Positions 62,624 through 64,000 of a DNA stretch of 64,000 nucleotides are shown one piece after another. Source of the stretch: Vampirovibrio chlorellavorus (lineage in GTDB: Bacteria > Cyanobacteriota > Vampirovibrionia > Vampirovibrionales > Vampirovibrionaceae); contig CAIPMU010000002.1 in NCBI GenBank assembly GCA_903866275.1, positions 124,001 through 188,000 of the forward strand, written 5' to 3'. Position 1 is the first letter of the stretch. Each line of letters begins with the position of its first letter. Both the position numbers and the translations under genes were made by a program. The notes beneath the pieces were generated by a model. That model searched no databases, was not told the DNA's origin, and worked only from the letters and a program-made list of their open reading frames with translations.

Positions 62624-63580
62624 TTAATGCGTGCTGGTAGACCAGAGACGCGCTTTTTTGAGACAGGATGCTTCGTTGAGCACTTCCCAACCTTTTAAAA
62701 CGGTTTTGCGTTCCTCGTTGCTTTTGTATTGAGGATTTGCATAATCGAATTCCTGACGCAAGGCTTGTTTCTCGGAGACAAGGCCCAGGAGGTCAGTACT
62801 TTTGACGGGTGTTTGCAGGATGCTGCTGACTAGCCCTTGCATGAGTGAACAGAATAATTTGGCCGGTAGTTGCGGGATATAAGTGTATGCGATTGCCAGT
62901 CCCTTAATTTCTAAACGCCGAAGTGAAAAACGGGGGAAAAGCTCTTCGAGCTCATCCGCTTCGCCTTTGAGCAGGGGCTTACTGGCTTTTTTAATGTTCA
63001 GGCCGGGATCGCGTTTTAAAAAGAGCGTGTATTTGGCCAACATCAGCATGTAGAGCTGTTTGGCTTTCTCCGGTGTGAGTGGCATGGTTTTGGTAAAGGC
63101 GTTCAGTTTGGTTTTATTAGTGAGGGCTTGATTGAGCCGGGCAATTTGGCTGATGTATTGCTCAAAGGGCTTTTGGTCTCGAGCTGCTTGGGTATTGGCA
63201 GGCATATGCTCATCAGATAGTTTTTGGGCCGCAGGCTTGGTAATTAATTTTTTATTTAAGGCTTGCCAGCTAAAAAGTTCAAACATCATGTCTGAGGATT
63301 CTTCCAGGATGCCCAGCTTCTTTTTCATCGCTTCGACTTCCTGGGGCGGCATATCATTACAGATGGCCTCAAAACGTTCTTGCTGCGCTTCGGGAAGCTT
63401 GTCGTAGCTACGCAGCAAGCTTAATTCTTTGTACTTTTTGAGGTCGGGCATGTCTTGAATGACGGCTTGATAAGGCCGGAGCTGGGATGCATCCAGTTTG
63501 CCAAAGCGCAGGGGCGCTGACCCCCTGACAGTCCGAGTCGGTTGCTGCGCGGCGGTGGCTAATTTGACTTGATGCAACAT
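62624..63580 (-). CDS. Orphan helical protein with N-terminal LRFGK motif
   Basis: 318 residues, unrecognised. No signal peptide or membrane segment. The first 30 residues are Gln/Thr/Arg-rich and hold Leu24-Arg-Phe-Gly-Lys28. The rest is mostly predicted helix, rich in Lys, Leu, Gln and Glu (for example QERFEAICNDMPPQEVEAMKKK, given by its position about 65-86). It shares its strand with the ankyrin protein, 270 nt away. Confidence 0.6.
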   Translation of the reverse strand: MLHQVKLATAAQQPTRTVRGSAPLRFGKLDASQLRPYQAVIQDMPDLKKYKELSLLRSYDKLPEAQQERFEAICNDMPPQEVEAMKKKLGILEESSDMMFELFSWQALNKKLITKPAAQKLSDEHMPANTQAARDQKPFEQYISQIARLNQALTNKTKLNAFTKTMPLTPEKAKQLYMLMLAKYTLFLKRDPGLNIKKASKPLLKGEADELEELFPRFSLRRLEIKGLAIAYTYIPQLPAKLFCSLMQGLVSSILQTPVKSTDLLGLVSEKQALRQEFDYANPQYKSNEERKTVLKGWEVLNEASCLKKARLWSTSTH

Positions 63581-63747
63581 TCAATAGACCCACGATTACT
63601 CACATACACCCTTTTCGTACAAAAACTCTAGCCAGTCAAGTAATTGCAAAGTTATCCCTCATTTAGCGGGCGTTTGGGTAGGTGCATCAGACGGTGGATT
63701 TTTAAGATTTAAGGCAGGTAAAAAACAATTGTATGGACAGATCGCAC

Positions 63748-63753
63748 TATAAT
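63748..63753 (+). promoter_or_regulatory. Possible -10 box of fliA
   Basis: A perfect TATAAT, 43 nt before the fliA ATG. No good -35 lies at the right distance. Confidence 0.35.
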
Positions 63754-63796
63754 GAAATGACCGGATCGGATGGCAGGAAAAAGGTTTTCTATTCTT

Positions 63797-64000
63797 ATGA
63801 CCGAGGCGCAACCCCCGCTTTCAAAAGCTTATACGGATGCTCGTCAAAGCGTACCCACGCCAGACGACGTGTTGCTGCTGTGGCAAAATTACAAGAAAAA
63901 CCCCAACAACGCTAAGCTGCGGGAACAGCTGATCCTGAAATATTTGCATCTGGTGCGGTATGTAGTCAGTCGGATGCCCATAACCCTTCCCATCAGTATT
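63797..64000 (+). CDS. fliA: Sigma-28 factor FliA (partial, 3' end outside window)
   Basis: First 68 residues of a sigma-70 family factor. After a 25-residue polar start comes region 1.2/2.1-like sequence LLLWQNYKKNPNNAKLREQ, then LILKYLHLVRYVVSRMPITLPIS, which matches the FliA/WhiG-type region 2. It would direct transcription of late flagellar genes, and the promoter at 31804-31831 fits its recognition sequence. ATG 63797 is the only sensible start; AAAAAGG lies about 12 nt upstream. Confidence 0.82.
   Translation, partial: MTEAQPPLSKAYTDARQSVPTPDDVLLLWQNYKKNPNNAKLREQLILKYLHLVRYVVSRMPITLPISI

Overview
The window is a gene-dense chromosomal segment (about 60 protein genes, two tRNAs) of roughly 50% GC, with no insertion sequence, integrase, CRISPR array or rRNA that I can see. 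The gene set suggests a Gram-negative-type bacterium of the cyanobacterial/melainabacterial lineage; a flagellated, non-photosynthetic member such as the Vampirovibrionales would fit. The evidence is an LL-diaminopimelate aminotransferase (dapL), a MurT-type Mur ligase, an acyl-lipid delta-9 type desaturase, an MlaE-type permease, flagellar fliI and fliA genes, and a short protein starting MGLAASQARFLALTARK, a type I recall from Melainabacteria. This placement is inference; no 16S rRNA or phylogenetic marker search was possible.

Layout: 1-0.9 kb, end of a zinc alcohol dehydrogenase (minus). 1.1-7.9 kb, a fatty-acid/phospholipid operon yceD-rpmF-plsX-fabH-fabD-fabG-acpP-fabF, closed by a hairpin. 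8-20 kb, mixed genes: methyltransferase, mlaE, ilvE and gpmI (divergent), a DegT aminotransferase, a DUF2490 protein, a secreted repeat protein, an acyltransferase, and a zinc-ribbon/small basic protein/DEAD-box helicase group. 20-28 kb, accessory-looking: a desaturase, a DUF2145-like protein, a two-AAA+-domain ATPase with a recent internal duplication, a glyoxalase, an AT-rich orphan and a HepT/MNT toxin-antitoxin pair. 28-34 kb, tRNA-Arg, fliI, prfC, a small protein behind a near-consensus sigma-28 promoter, an Nramp-like transporter and tRNA-Gln. 34.5-40.8 kb, the cell-wall operon murF-mraY-murD-ftsW-murG (minus). 41-46 kb, pentapeptide protein, 52-aa orphan, DEDDh exonuclease, xth and a PMT-like glycosyltransferase. 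46-51.6 kb, a surface-sugar operon (Gfo/Idh dehydrogenase, GT2, orphan, SDR epimerase, asnB). 51.8-54.9 kb, a 1060-residue protein made largely of two different hexapeptide repeat arrays. 55-61.7 kb, tRNA nucleotidyltransferase, rsmE, prmA, dapL, murT. 61.8-64 kb, two orphan proteins and the start of fliA.

How the parts fit: peptidoglycan is covered from precursor (dapL, murF, murD) through lipid steps (mraY, murG, ftsW) to a possible amidation (murT, without its usual partner gatD). Motility is represented by dispersed fliI, fliA and a promoter that fliA's product would read. The most unusual material is a set of orphan proteins without signal peptides. Several carry a short N-terminal [V/L/C]-x-F-(S)-G motif, and the hexapeptide-repeat giant may belong with them. 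They could be a tagged set of exported or localised proteins, but that is a hypothesis from a few sequences.
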